Below are positions 16,864 through 25,387 of a stretch of DNA of 64,000 bases, piece after piece (the stretch's first letter is position 1; each line of letters starts with the position of its first letter). The stretch is taken from positions 124,001 through 188,000 of the forward strand of contig JAEYOP010000071.1 in NCBI GenBank assembly GCA_023411575.1, written 5' to 3'. The position numbers and the translations under genes were made by a program. Below the pieces are notes generated by a model. That model searched no databases, was not told where the DNA came from, and was given only the letters and a program-made list of their open reading frames with translations. The DNA is from Bacillota bacterium. GTDB lineage: Bacteria > Bacillota > Clostridia > Acetivibrionales > DTU013.

Positions 16864-17976
16864 ATGCGTAAATACTTTATAAATATAGTAATAATCGTTA
16901 TTGTTTTACTCTTTCTTTCCGGCTGCTGGGACTCAAAGGACATACAGCAAAAGGATATCCATATTGCACAGGTTATCGATTATAAAGACGGCAAGTATAC
17001 TCTTTTCGGAGAAGTTGCAGATTTATCTGGCAAATCTCAAAAAAGCGAATCCAAAAGCAATACGAGTCAGCCATTTCATATTCTTGAAGGAACGGGTGAA
17101 TCGCTCACGCAGGCAAGAGATGAGTTGGAACGCAAGAGCAGCATGCCGATTTATCTGGGCGCAAATAGAGTACTGACATTTACAGACAGGATGGCGTCCA
17201 AAGGTCTGGAAGAATATCTCAACAGGGCAAGGACACAGCACGATACAAGAAAATCAGTCAGAATCATAACGACCTCGGTCGACCCTAAAGAACTACTAAA
17301 TGCAAAAACGGATAATTCGGCATCTGTGGGTTTTGCAATCGATAAGATGATGGAAAGCAAAGTAGCGGAAGGATCTTCCTTCGAAGTAGATATAGGAAGT
17401 CTTTTGGAAGCTTTGGCAGTAAAAAAGATCGGCTTCTTAATTCCTGAAATTGATATTAAGGATTCCGATCTGACGTTTACAGGATATTCTGTTTTTAAGG
17501 ATACTAAAAAGATCGGATTTATTCCGGCGGAAACAAGAATGGGTACCGTACTATTTCTGAAACCCAAAGCACGATTTAGTTATGAAATCAAAACAGATTC
17601 CGGCAAATACACGATTGAAACGATCCTAAAAGATAAAAAAATAAAAACACATTATAAGAACAATCAACTCGATATAAAGGTTGATATGAGTTTTACCGCC
17701 GAATTAAGTTATGCGGAAAAAAACCGGACTTTATCAAATTCCGAAATAAATGAGCTGCATAAAATTCTTGAACAAATGCTCAAGCGGGATATTCTGCAAG
17801 CTCTTGAGACATCCCAAAAAGAATACGGAATCGATTATCTTGGAATCTATCGGCATTTTAAAGCCAGTTACGGAAGCTATTTTAATGCGATTAATTGGGA
17901 AGAGATATACGGCAGTGCTAATACGGATGCTGAGGCAGAAGTAACTGTATCCGCCAGCGAGCTTCCTCAAAAATAA
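16864..17976 (+). CDS. Spore germination receptor C subunit (GerAC-type lipoprotein)
   Basis: The 370-residue lipoprotein has a hydrophobic N-terminus ending in the lipobox Leu-Ser-Gly-Cys, then the family start CWDSKDIQ. C subunits anchor the germinant receptor at the outer face of the spore inner membrane. The ATG at 16864 gives a standard signal peptide; an ATG at 16846 directly after the gerB-type stop is an alternative. The mid-region EKRSSMPIYLGANRVL-like block and the C-terminal helical domain fit the Ger(x)C family. The A subunit gene starts 18 bases downstream. Confidence 0.92.
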   Translation: MRKYFINIVIIVIVLLFLSGCWDSKDIQQKDIHIAQVIDYKDGKYTLFGEVADLSGKSQKSESKSNTSQPFHILEGTGESLTQARDELERKSSMPIYLGANRVLTFTDRMASKGLEEYLNRARTQHDTRKSVRIITTSVDPKELLNAKTDNSASVGFAIDKMMESKVAEGSSFEVDIGSLLEALAVKKIGFLIPEIDIKDSDLTFTGYSVFKDTKKIGFIPAETRMGTVLFLKPKARFSYEIKTDSGKYTIETILKDKKIKTHYKNNQLDIKVDMSFTAELSYAEKNRTLSNSEINELHKILEQMLKRDILQALETSQKEYGIDYLGIYRHFKASYGSYFNAINWEEIYGSANTDAEAEVTVSASELPQK

Positions 17977-17994
17977 TATTTTGGAGGTGGAGTC

Positions 17995-19431
17995 TTGATA
18001 AATCATTTTTATGAATCCGTTGAATATATTCAATCAAATGTCAGCGGCCTATCCAAAAGAATCATTGAATGTCCGCATGGCACAATTGCTGTTTTATTTA
18101 TTAAACAGCTGACGGATAGAATGCTATTGTCCGATTACATTATAAAACCGCTGGTTGGCTATGCATCGGAAAAGAAGAAATTGCTTGCAAAAGAGATTGC
18201 CGATCGCATCCTTTATGTAGATGACTGCATGTCAGACAATGTGGAAAACAGAATACCGGAATACCTGCTAAACGGCTGTACGGTATTGCTTTTCTCCTGG
18301 GATGAAAATTATCTTGTATCCAATATAAAGAGAGTTGAAAGTAAAAATATTGAAAGCCCGGAATTAAATTATACGGTGCGCGGACCAAGAGACTGTTTTG
18401 TCGAGATTCTGGATAAAAACCTTTCTCTGATCCGTTATAGAATTAAAGATCAAAAATTAAAGATAAAACTGTTTGAAGTTGGAATACGTACAAAAACAAC
18501 AGTTGCAGTGTCCTATATAGAAGACATTGCAAATCGGAATATTGTCAACGACGTGATACAAAGAATTACTAATTTAAAAATTGACGGTATTGTAGAGTCG
18601 GGCGAGCTACAATCCATGATCCTCGACAACGAATTTAACCTGTTTCCTCAGACGGGACTGGTGGAACGCTCGGACATGGCCTGCAACGCGATGCTGGAAG
18701 GGAAAATCGTAATAATTGTAGAAGGAAGCTGTCTTGCGCTGATTGCTCCTAAAACTTTTAATGAATTTTTGACGGCCTGCGATGATATTTACGATAACAA
18801 ATATCTCGGCTTGTTCATGAAGATATTGAGAAGTATTGCCATTTTCCTTTCTTTTACACTTGGCGCACTTTATATTGCGATAGTATCATTTCACAATGAC
18901 ACGCTCCCTTCCGAATATATACTGACATTGGCAACGCTAAGGGCCGATGTCCCATTTAATGCATTTACAGGCATACTGATTTTAGAGATAATTGTTGAAA
19001 TACTGCGGGAGTCGCTTCTGCGCATTCCTAAGAAGATCGGGTCGGCAATCGGTATCGTCGGTGCCATAATCATCGGACAGGCCGCCATTGCCTCCGGAGT
19101 GTTCAGCCCTCTTTTATTGATCGTTGTTTCCACTTCAATGCTCGCGTCCTTCGCTATCCCTGACTACACATTGATAAATCCATTCCGGATTTTGAAATTT
19201 TTCATGATGATATTGTCCGCTGTATTTGGTCTGATAGGTTTTACGATGGGCCTTTGTTTCGTTGTGACAAATATTATATCGTCAAATAGTTTCGGGATAG
19301 CATATACGGCACCAAGCGCGCCTTTCAATTTATATGATTTTGTTAGAAGCTATTTTTACAGCAAGAGCTTTTCACCTAGCAGAGCTCGTTTCCTTAAAAC
19401 GAAGGATCAGGACCGTATGAAACAAGATTGA
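17995..19431 (+). CDS. Spore germination receptor A subunit (GerAA-type)
   Basis: The 478-residue protein has a soluble N-terminal half (to about residue 275) with the family blocks CPHGTIAVLFIKQL, GPRDCFVE and QTGLVERSD. Four to five membrane segments follow in the C-terminal third. The start is TTG at 17995, strongly supported by GGAGGTGG. The receptor genes are in order B-C-A rather than the common A-B-C. Together the three genes make a complete germinant receptor; the germinant is unknown. Confidence 0.93.
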   Translation: MINHFYESVEYIQSNVSGLSKRIIECPHGTIAVLFIKQLTDRMLLSDYIIKPLVGYASEKKKLLAKEIADRILYVDDCMSDNVENRIPEYLLNGCTVLLFSWDENYLVSNIKRVESKNIESPELNYTVRGPRDCFVEILDKNLSLIRYRIKDQKLKIKLFEVGIRTKTTVAVSYIEDIANRNIVNDVIQRITNLKIDGIVESGELQSMILDNEFNLFPQTGLVERSDMACNAMLEGKIVIIVEGSCLALIAPKTFNEFLTACDDIYDNKYLGLFMKILRSIAIFLSFTLGALYIAIVSFHNDTLPSEYILTLATLRADVPFNAFTGILILEIIVEILRESLLRIPKKIGSAIGIVGAIIIGQAAIASGVFSPLLLIVVSTSMLASFAIPDYTLINPFRILKFFMMILSAVFGLIGFTMGLCFVVTNIISSNSFGIAYTAPSAPFNLYDFVRSYFYSKSFSPSRARFLKTKDQDRMKQD

Positions 19432-19470
19432 TATTTATTCAAGCACATCAATAAGAAAAGGAGTTAAAAT

Positions 19471-20574
19471 ATGAAAGTTGCTATAATGGGCGCTGGAATC
19501 TCAGGACTCTCATGCGCGATCACACTGGAAAAAAATTCGATTACCCCATCCGTTTTTGAAAAAAGAAGCTGTGTAGGCGATCGGTTCGTCAACGCGGAAA
19601 GCATGTTTCATATCCTGAACAGACCGGTCAAAGACTGTTTGCCGTATCTCAAGGCTAAATTCGGGATTGTATTGAAGCCAATATCGGAAGTCCGTCAAAT
19701 AGTCCTCCACTCAAAAAATGAGACAGGATGCATTACAGGAAATATAGGGTATTTAAATACCAGGGGACGACAAAAGGATTCCTATGAGGTTCAACTCAAA
19801 AATCTGGTAAAATCGCCGATTGAATACAATTCCAAACACGAATACGAGGAGCTGTGCAAAAACTTTGACGCGGTCGTCCTGGCGACCGGGGATGGGGCTT
19901 ACGCATCGCATCTTGGCAATTACAGGACCGATTTGAGCTGCACTGTACGCGGCGCTGCAATTGAAGGAGAATTTCAGAAGGATACGCCTCACGTCTGGTT
20001 CAATTATGAGGTTCTGCCCAAAGGTTACGGCTGGGTAATTCCTTATTCGGAAAAAGAGGCGAATATGGTGATGCTTTATCCCGATTATCCCAGTATAACA
20101 AAAATGGATATTAACGAGATGTGGAATAGATTTTATGACATTGCCGCTAAATCGCTCAATCAGAATTTCAAAATTACCGACAAATTTGAAGTAACCAGAT
20201 ATATGGTCGGCATATGCAATAAACCGAAAATAGAGAATACCTATTTTATCGGGAATTGCTTCGGAGCGATTTCCCCGGGATTAGGCTTTGGTCAATTTGC
20301 CTCGATACTCACAGGAATTTACAGCGCTTACGATATCTGCAGGATTGGAGATTATGAAGAACTCACGAAACCGCTTTTTGAAAATTACGAGCATTCTCTT
20401 ATACTCAGACGGTTTCTGGAGAGACTTCAGGACTCTGACTTTGATGTAGCGGTTAAAAACCTGAACATCAAATTTGTTACGCAACTTGTTGATTTGATCT
20501 GTGATCATAAAAGTAAAATTGATTTGTTGAAAGACATAACACCCATTATGAAAGTAATAAATCAAATCAAATAG
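19471..20574 (+). CDS. FAD-dependent oxidoreductase (geranylgeranyl-reductase-like)
   Basis: The 367-residue protein starts with the dinucleotide-binding motif GAGISGLSCA at residues 7-16 and keeps ATGDG at about 138-142. A later GNCFGAISPGLGFGQF block corresponds to the second FAD contact of the geranylgeranyl reductase/PHBH class. The substrate is not evident. AAAAGGAG lies upstream of the ATG. It follows the ger operon by 39 bases and may belong to the same transcript, which would place it in the spore, but this is inference. Confidence 0.8.
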   Translation: MKVAIMGAGISGLSCAITLEKNSITPSVFEKRSCVGDRFVNAESMFHILNRPVKDCLPYLKAKFGIVLKPISEVRQIVLHSKNETGCITGNIGYLNTRGRQKDSYEVQLKNLVKSPIEYNSKHEYEELCKNFDAVVLATGDGAYASHLGNYRTDLSCTVRGAAIEGEFQKDTPHVWFNYEVLPKGYGWVIPYSEKEANMVMLYPDYPSITKMDINEMWNRFYDIAAKSLNQNFKITDKFEVTRYMVGICNKPKIENTYFIGNCFGAISPGLGFGQFASILTGIYSAYDICRIGDYEELTKPLFENYEHSLILRRFLERLQDSDFDVAVKNLNIKFVTQLVDLICDHKSKIDLLKDITPIMKVINQIK

Positions 20575-20694
20575 CAGATCATCGGCAGAAGCGATGTACC
20601 TTATTACCAGATGGTTGAAAAGGCAGGGCATTCAATGGCTTGGGAGAACCCCAAAGGTCTGGCAAGGGCAATAAAAAACGGAATTGCGAATTAA
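20575..20694 (+). pseudogene. Probable C-terminal remnant of an alpha/beta hydrolase
   Basis: Directly after the TAG of the oxidoreductase, in the same frame and without a start codon, 39 codons read QIIGRSDVPYYQ, then AGHSMAWENPKGLARAI, and stop at 20692. GxxDxPYY followed by AGHSxxxENPxxLAxAI resembles the end of alpha/beta hydrolases, where the His is catalytic, but about 20 residues that normally lie between the two blocks are missing. It looks like the decayed tail of a hydrolase gene whose 5' part has been lost. Confidence 0.45.
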
Positions 20695-20705
20695 CAGGAG
20701 GGAAA

Positions 20706-21029
20706 ATGATTTCAAGGACATGGCATGGTTTAGTACCATTGGAAAAGAAGGAGAGCTTTAGTGCCTATCTGGAGATTACGGGAGTGAAAGATGCGGTTGA
20801 ACTTGCAGGGAACAAAGGGGCCTTTGTTAAAATAGTCGATCAGGGAGATTACTCGCATTTCTTTTTATGCACGCTATGGGAGACGAAAGAAGACATCCTG
20901 GCATATGCAGGGGAGAATCCAACTATTGCTATTACATATCCGGAGGACGAGAAATTCGGACTGATTTCCGATCCGATAGTGATCCATCAAGCGGTTATAA
21001 ATGGAGAAAATCCTTTTAATCGATTTTAA
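20706..21029 (+). CDS. Antibiotic biosynthesis monooxygenase-like small protein
   Basis: The 107-residue protein starts MISRTWHGLVP and has the alternating pattern of a dimeric ferredoxin-like barrel, including HFFLCTLWETKEDILAYAG, which resembles the ABM domain. Members include monooxygenases and heme-degrading enzymes, but many are uncharacterised, so function is open. The ATG at 20706 is preceded by AGGAGGG. It is separated from the hydrolase remnant by 11 bases. Confidence 0.65.
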   Translation: MISRTWHGLVPLEKKESFSAYLEITGVKDAVELAGNKGAFVKIVDQGDYSHFFLCTLWETKEDILAYAGENPTIAITYPEDEKFGLISDPIVIHQAVINGENPFNRF

Positions 21030-21083
21030 ATAACAAAAACGGCGCAGTTGTTTTACCATTCAAAAAACACAGGAGGTGTTATA

Positions 21084-21560
21084 ATGTTGGGGCATTTAGG
21101 CTTTTCATACGTAGGCTTGATATTTTTGCTGATGCTATGGATTCCCAATGCCATATGGAGCAAGAATAAGCCTGTGGATTATACTCCGGCTCAGGAAAAT
21201 AAGATCCTGCTATTGTTTGAGCGTATTGGGCAAGTGTGCTGTACCTGCAGCATCCTGATTTTCAGCGATTTCAATCTTGCTCCGTTTTCTGCCTGGAGTT
21301 TATGGCAAATCGCATCCTTTTTCCTTATGCTCTTATATGAGCTTAATTGGATCAGGTATTTTACCAAGGAGCATACGGAAGAAAACTTTTATCGCAGTTT
21401 CTGCGGGATTCCTGTACCCGGCGCAAGTCTGCCTGTGATGGCGTTTTTGCTTTTAGGCATTTACGGCAAAGTCATCTGGCTGATTATTTCTGCTATTATT
21501 ATCGGCATCGGGCACATAGGAATACATGTGCAGCATTATAAAGCGATAAAGCAGAGATAA
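21084..21560 (+). CDS. Uncharacterised membrane protein (158 aa)
   Basis: The protein has about four predicted membrane segments (residues 5-20, 47-62, 72-90, 118-148) and conserved-looking polar loops such as ERIGQVCCTCS and YELNWIRYFTKEHTEENFYRSF. I do not recognise a named family. AGGAGGTG lies 6 bases before the ATG, a very strong site. It stands between the small monooxygenase-like gene and a short secreted-looking peptide, probably in one transcript. Confidence 0.7.
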   Translation: MLGHLGFSYVGLIFLLMLWIPNAIWSKNKPVDYTPAQENKILLLFERIGQVCCTCSILIFSDFNLAPFSAWSLWQIASFFLMLLYELNWIRYFTKEHTEENFYRSFCGIPVPGASLPVMAFLLLGIYGKVIWLIISAIIIGIGHIGIHVQHYKAIKQR

Positions 21561-21628
21561 TGCTGTTTATTGGGGACAGGATATGGAACAATTTGGGCTG
21601 AACGGCGTCTATACCCTGGGGTGATTTT

Positions 21629-21871
21629 ATGAGAAAGATAAAGTATTTGCTCTGCTTCGTTCTGATGGCTGCAATGGCCTCAATTTACACGCCGATGGGA
21701 AAGAACCATAATTTGAATCAAGCAATAAATGAATTCCCCAAAGAAGTAAGTATGAGCACAACGGAAGATTCAAAGGATATTTTAACTCCCGAATACAATT
21801 GCGACCCTGAAATGCTTATTACAGTCGTTCCTGACATAGATCCCCAATTCCTTTTGAAACACTTGCCATAA
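21629..21871 (+). CDS. Small possibly secreted protein (80 aa)
   Basis: The frame encodes an N-terminal hydrophobic segment (MRKIKYLLCFVLMAAMASIY) that looks like a signal peptide or anchor, and an acidic tail containing ILTPEYNCDPEMLITVVPDIDPQFLL. No family is recognised. The ribosome binding site is modest, GGGGTGAT 5 bases before ATG. The AT-rich gap that follows carries no other frame. Confidence 0.5.
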   Translation: MRKIKYLLCFVLMAAMASIYTPMGKNHNLNQAINEFPKEVSMSTTEDSKDILTPEYNCDPEMLITVVPDIDPQFLLKHLP

Positions 21872-22066
21872 AATTTGGTCTTGAAAGTTTAGGATGTAGT
21901 TTTTGCTACTAAGGATATCCCGCATCGAGAAAAAAGCCGCTTATTGAGTTATTGGACTTTTATTGCTTTTTATTGAACTTGATGGGACAAAAAGGCAAAT
22001 AAAATATATAATAAGAAAAAGTAAAGCTTGTGGTATAAAGCTTGGCAGTGCAACAAGGGGGTTAAA

Positions 22067-22909
22067 ATGACGGAAAAGGAACAACTGAAGCAGGATTTAA
22101 AGGGTCTTCGCGATAATAACTATACACTTCTTAATGCAAATGCCACCTTGGAATATACGGACAGGATGCTGCAGCATATTGGCGACCCTGATCCGGAATT
22201 GCGCGACGATTTGATCTATGAAGCTTTCAGCGAATGGATCTGCGAAAAGGAATACTACAGCGGGGAGGAACTTCTCCATCTGCTGGATATTTTATTGGAT
22301 GACCGGCATTTGTTTTACTGCATCGGACAGGAGGAAGACGAAACCGTCTTTACGAGGTCCTTTTCAGTACTCGCGATTGTTCTGATCCTGACCCGGCATC
22401 GAGAAAAAACACTTTTGAATGAGGATGCGTTTTTGCGGGTGAAGGACTGCCTGATCCGCTATTACCGGCAGGAAAAGGATTTCCGCGGATACCTGGACGG
22501 AGCCGGCTGGGCCCATGCCGCCGCCCACGGATCGGATGCGCTGGAGGCGCTTGTACAGTGCAAAGAGATGGATGATACGATGCTGCAGGAGCTGTTGGAC
22601 TCGGTTAAAGCAGTTTTGTACAACGGTAAATATCTTTTCTGCAACGAAGAGGATGAACGGATAGCCCGCATGATCTACCGTATTCTCCAAAATGCTTCGC
22701 TATCCTGCCGGCGGATGCTGGAGTGGATCGGCGGGCTGAGCGAATGCTGCGGATGGGAAAAGACCCGGGAGCAGTACGTGGCACGTGTAAATGCAAAGAA
22801 TCTGATACGTTGCCTTTATTTCAGACTGGAACATAAAAACGAAATGGACGACGTGAAAGGCGCTTTGCTCGAAACGGAAAGGAAGCTGAACCGGTTTGCT
22901 TCCTTCTAA
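22067..22909 (+). CDS. DUF2785 family protein
   Basis: The 280-residue, mostly helical soluble protein contains the DUF2785 hallmark FRGYLDGAGWAHAAAHGSDALEALV at about residues 141-165. The family has no known function. A weak GGGGG site precedes the ATG at 22067. The gene is followed after 32 bases by a TauE-type transporter, which may be co-transcribed. Confidence 0.85.
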   Translation: MTEKEQLKQDLKGLRDNNYTLLNANATLEYTDRMLQHIGDPDPELRDDLIYEAFSEWICEKEYYSGEELLHLLDILLDDRHLFYCIGQEEDETVFTRSFSVLAIVLILTRHREKTLLNEDAFLRVKDCLIRYYRQEKDFRGYLDGAGWAHAAAHGSDALEALVQCKEMDDTMLQELLDSVKAVLYNGKYLFCNEEDERIARMIYRILQNASLSCRRMLEWIGGLSECCGWEKTREQYVARVNAKNLIRCLYFRLEHKNEMDDVKGALLETERKLNRFASF

Positions 22910-22941
22910 TAAAATACAAACCGAACGACTTGGGGGGACAG

Positions 22942-23679
22942 ATGCTACTCTATATTTTTCTTTTTGTTACAGTGTTCGCTGCTTATTTTGTAAAAGGGAT
23001 CACCGGATTTGGCAATACGCTTGTCATGGGCTCGCTGTTTTCATTCGTTGTGCCGAACAAAGTGACAACGCCGGTTGACCTGATCCTCAGCATACCGACC
23101 AATGCCTATATGGCCTGGAAGGACCGCAAAGCCATTTCTCTGAAGATCGTCATACCGCTATCCCTGATGCTCCTTGCAGGAATCATCCCGGGGACGCTTC
23201 TGCTGACCGTGGCAAGCGATTGGGTGCTAAGGAGTGTTCTCGGCCTCGTGGTCATCGGTATGGCGGTTGAAATGCTTTTGAGGAAAGCGGCGCCAAAGGA
23301 GGGGGCCAGGCAGAATTCCATTCTGCTGCTCGCCATTGGTGTTGCCTCGGGGATTTTGGCCGGCTTATACAGTATCGGCGCCCTTCTGGTCGCCTATATC
23401 AGCAGGACTACGGAAGGAAGAAGCCAGTTCAGGGCCAATATGTGCTGTGTCTTTCTGGTAGATAATATCTTCCGCTTTTTCCTCTATTGGCATACCGGCC
23501 TTTTAACCGGGGAAGTGCTCAAATTGACCCTTTTTGTTGCGCCTGCCGCCGTACTCGGGATGATAGCCGGTGTCCGGACGGATCGGAAGCTCCCGGAACA
23601 GATGGTCAAAAAAGTGGTCATTGGCGTACTGATCGTAAGCGGCTCCGTATTATTCCTGAAGAACCTGTTGCTTCATTAG
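22942..23679 (+). CDS. TauE/SafE family sulfite/organosulfonate exporter-like permease
   Basis: The 245-residue protein has eight predicted membrane segments in two repeats. The first begins with YFVKGITGFGNTLVMG and the second contains GVASGILAGLYSIGALLVAY, both typical of the TauE/SafE family. Known members move sulfur-containing or other small anions, but the substrate here is not predictable. The ATG at 22942 follows GGGGGGA; a TTG at 22930 is less likely. Confidence 0.88.
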   Translation: MLLYIFLFVTVFAAYFVKGITGFGNTLVMGSLFSFVVPNKVTTPVDLILSIPTNAYMAWKDRKAISLKIVIPLSLMLLAGIIPGTLLLTVASDWVLRSVLGLVVIGMAVEMLLRKAAPKEGARQNSILLLAIGVASGILAGLYSIGALLVAYISRTTEGRSQFRANMCCVFLVDNIFRFFLYWHTGLLTGEVLKLTLFVAPAAVLGMIAGVRTDRKLPEQMVKKVVIGVLIVSGSVLFLKNLLLH

Positions 23680-23755
23680 CGGCTTGTACCGGGAGGAATC
23701 ATGAAAAAGATTAAGCGGATCGGAAATGGAAAGGCAGGCGGTTAGGAGGGGCTCA

Positions 23756-24202
23756 ATGGTAATTTACAGGTTTGCCGGTGCAGAGGATACGGAAAAAGTC
23801 TATAAACTGATCTGCGAATTGGAAAACGATATTTTGGATCTGAATTCGTTCAGGGAAATATTTCTTGCCAATATCGCAGATGAAAATATTATATATCTGA
23901 TGGCGGAAGCGGACGGCGAAGCGGTAGGGTTCGGCAGTCTTCATATCCAGAAGCTTCTGCATCACATGGGTTTGGCCGCAGAAATCCAGGAACTCGTCGT
24001 TTGTTCGAAATTCCAGGGGCATGGCATTGGCGGGGAAATTGTCACGCAGTTGGAAAAGGAAGCGGCGCAAAGGGGCTGTTTATTGATCGAAGTGTGTTGC
24101 AACAGAAAAAGAGAAAAATCCCATCTCTTTTATGAAAAGCAGGGCTTTTTGCGTAGCCACTTTAAATTTACCCGTGAACTTCTGCCCGACCACCAGCCAT
24201 AA
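23756..24202 (+). CDS. GNAT family N-acetyltransferase
   Basis: The 148-residue protein shows a complete GNAT fold by sequence: YRFAGAEDTEKVYKLI at the N-terminus, the strand EIQELVVCSKFQGHGIGGEIV with acetyl-CoA loop Gln-Gly-His-Gly-Ile-Gly, and the closing HLFYEKQGF. The acceptor is unknown. GGAGGGG stands 4 bases before the ATG at 23756. A 336-base gap follows. Confidence 0.88.
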   Translation: MVIYRFAGAEDTEKVYKLICELENDILDLNSFREIFLANIADENIIYLMAEADGEAVGFGSLHIQKLLHHMGLAAEIQELVVCSKFQGHGIGGEIVTQLEKEAAQRGCLLIEVCCNRKREKSHLFYEKQGFLRSHFKFTRELLPDHQP

Positions 24203-24538
24203 ACACGTCACATCACAAAACACATCGCCGATCGTAAAATATTTGCTTTTAATTGGCGATTGTGCTATCCTATTGTAAAAGATTGACGGTATCGTTATAG
24301 AACCGTACGTAAATGATTAAACAATGTAAATACTGCTTTGAGCCGTTTGGACAAAGACAGGACGGATAATATGCTATTAACCGGCAAATTCCCCTTACTG
24401 GTGAGAATGTGCGGTCTGTCCTTATTTGGTCGGGCCGCTTTTATTATGGGCATAGTGTCATCTTGCCCCCAAATCGACGGGGCTCGACGCCCCTGAGATT
24501 TCGGCTTTTGCAGTAAATTACGTATTCAGGAGGTTGCC
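24203..24538 (+). other. Structured non-coding gap upstream of panB
   Basis: No gene is visible here. The gap contains an inverted repeat CACATCGCC (24221-24229) with GGCGATTGTG (24255-24264). It also contains a 9-bp stem AGGACGGAT (24359-24367) with GTCTGTCCT (24414-24422) enclosing a smaller ACCGG/CTGGT stem. Repeat element copy 2 runs up to 24502. A convincing sigma-A promoter was not found. The structures could be a leader RNA of panBCD or the remains of a small mobile element. Confidence 0.5.
24448..24502. repeat. Palindromic repeat element, copy 2 (partial)
   Basis: This 55-base stretch matches the reverse complement of 7164-7216 at about 50 of 54 positions, including the core GGGGCTCGACGCCCCTGAGA. 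The part of copy 1 beyond 7216, with the second terminal repeat, is absent. It ends 28 bases before the panB ribosome binding site. Confidence 0.72.
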
Positions 24539-25384
24539 ATGGAAAAGAAATTTACGGTGAATGATTTTTATGAATCCAAAAGGAATCACAGGAAAATTAC
24601 AATGCTGACGGCATATGATTATCCCACGGCAAAAATTCTTGATGAAGCCGGAACCGACTCGATTCTGGTGGGCGATTCCCTGGGGATGGTCATGCTTGGC
24701 TACGAAGATACCACGAAGGTTACCATGGAGGACATGGTACACCATATAAAGGCGGTGGCCAGGGGCGTCAAAAAGGCGATGGTGGTTGGGGATATGCCGT
24801 TCCTTTCCTATCATCTCGGCAAGCATGAGAGCGTAAGGAATGCAGGACGCCTGGTGGGAGAAGGCGGCTGTACGGCGGTAAAGCTGGAAGGCGGCAAAGC
24901 GATCGTCGAGGACGTGAAAGCCATCATCAGCGCCGGCATTCCGGTCATGGGGCATTTGGGCTATACGCCGCAGTCCATCAACCTTTTCGGCGGCCATAAG
25001 GCCCAGGGGAAGACCATCGATACGGCCCGGAAGATTGCCGAGGATGCGCGTCTTCTGCAGGAAGCAGGCGTTTTTTCGATCGTATTGGAATGTGTTCCCT
25101 TCCGGCTGGCCGGGTTGATCAGCAAAACGCTGGATATCCCGGTAATCGGGATCGGTTCGGGAAGCGGCTGTGACGGGCAGGTGCTCGTGATTCATGACGT
25201 GCTGGGACTCGGCGGCTTTACGCCGAAGCATGCGAAGGTGTATGCCAACGCGGCGGAGCTTTACTCCGGAGCGGCCGGCCAGTATATAAGCGAAGTGCGG
25301 GCGGGAAGCTTTCCGACGGAGAAAAATTCTTTCATCCTGGACCAGGAAGTATATGAGACGATAGAAAAGGAGCTTAGGGGATAA
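24539..25384 (+). CDS. panB: 3-methyl-2-oxobutanoate hydroxymethyltransferase
   Basis: PanB transfers a hydroxymethyl group from methylenetetrahydrofolate to ketoisovalerate, the first step of pantothenate synthesis. The 281-residue protein has MLTAYDYPTAKILDEAG, the metal-binding VGDSLGMVMLGY, VVGDMPFLSY, KLEGG and the C-terminal GIGSGSGCDGQVLV blocks. AGGAGG stands 6 bases before the ATG. panC follows after 3 bases and panD after it, a compact three-gene pathway operon. The structured gap upstream may regulate it. Confidence 0.97.
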   Translation: MEKKFTVNDFYESKRNHRKITMLTAYDYPTAKILDEAGTDSILVGDSLGMVMLGYEDTTKVTMEDMVHHIKAVARGVKKAMVVGDMPFLSYHLGKHESVRNAGRLVGEGGCTAVKLEGGKAIVEDVKAIISAGIPVMGHLGYTPQSINLFGGHKAQGKTIDTARKIAEDARLLQEAGVFSIVLECVPFRLAGLISKTLDIPVIGIGSGSGCDGQVLVIHDVLGLGGFTPKHAKVYANAAELYSGAAGQYISEVRAGSFPTEKNSFILDQEVYETIEKELRG

Positions 25385-25387
25385 AAT

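Noticed and set aside
20572..20694. Stop-codon read-through (TAG as pyrrolysine or suppressed) joining the FAD oxidoreductase to the next in-frame segment
   Set aside because: The oxidoreductase is complete at its stop, the downstream 39 codons resemble a hydrolase tail rather than an oxidoreductase extension, and a chance shared frame is one in three.
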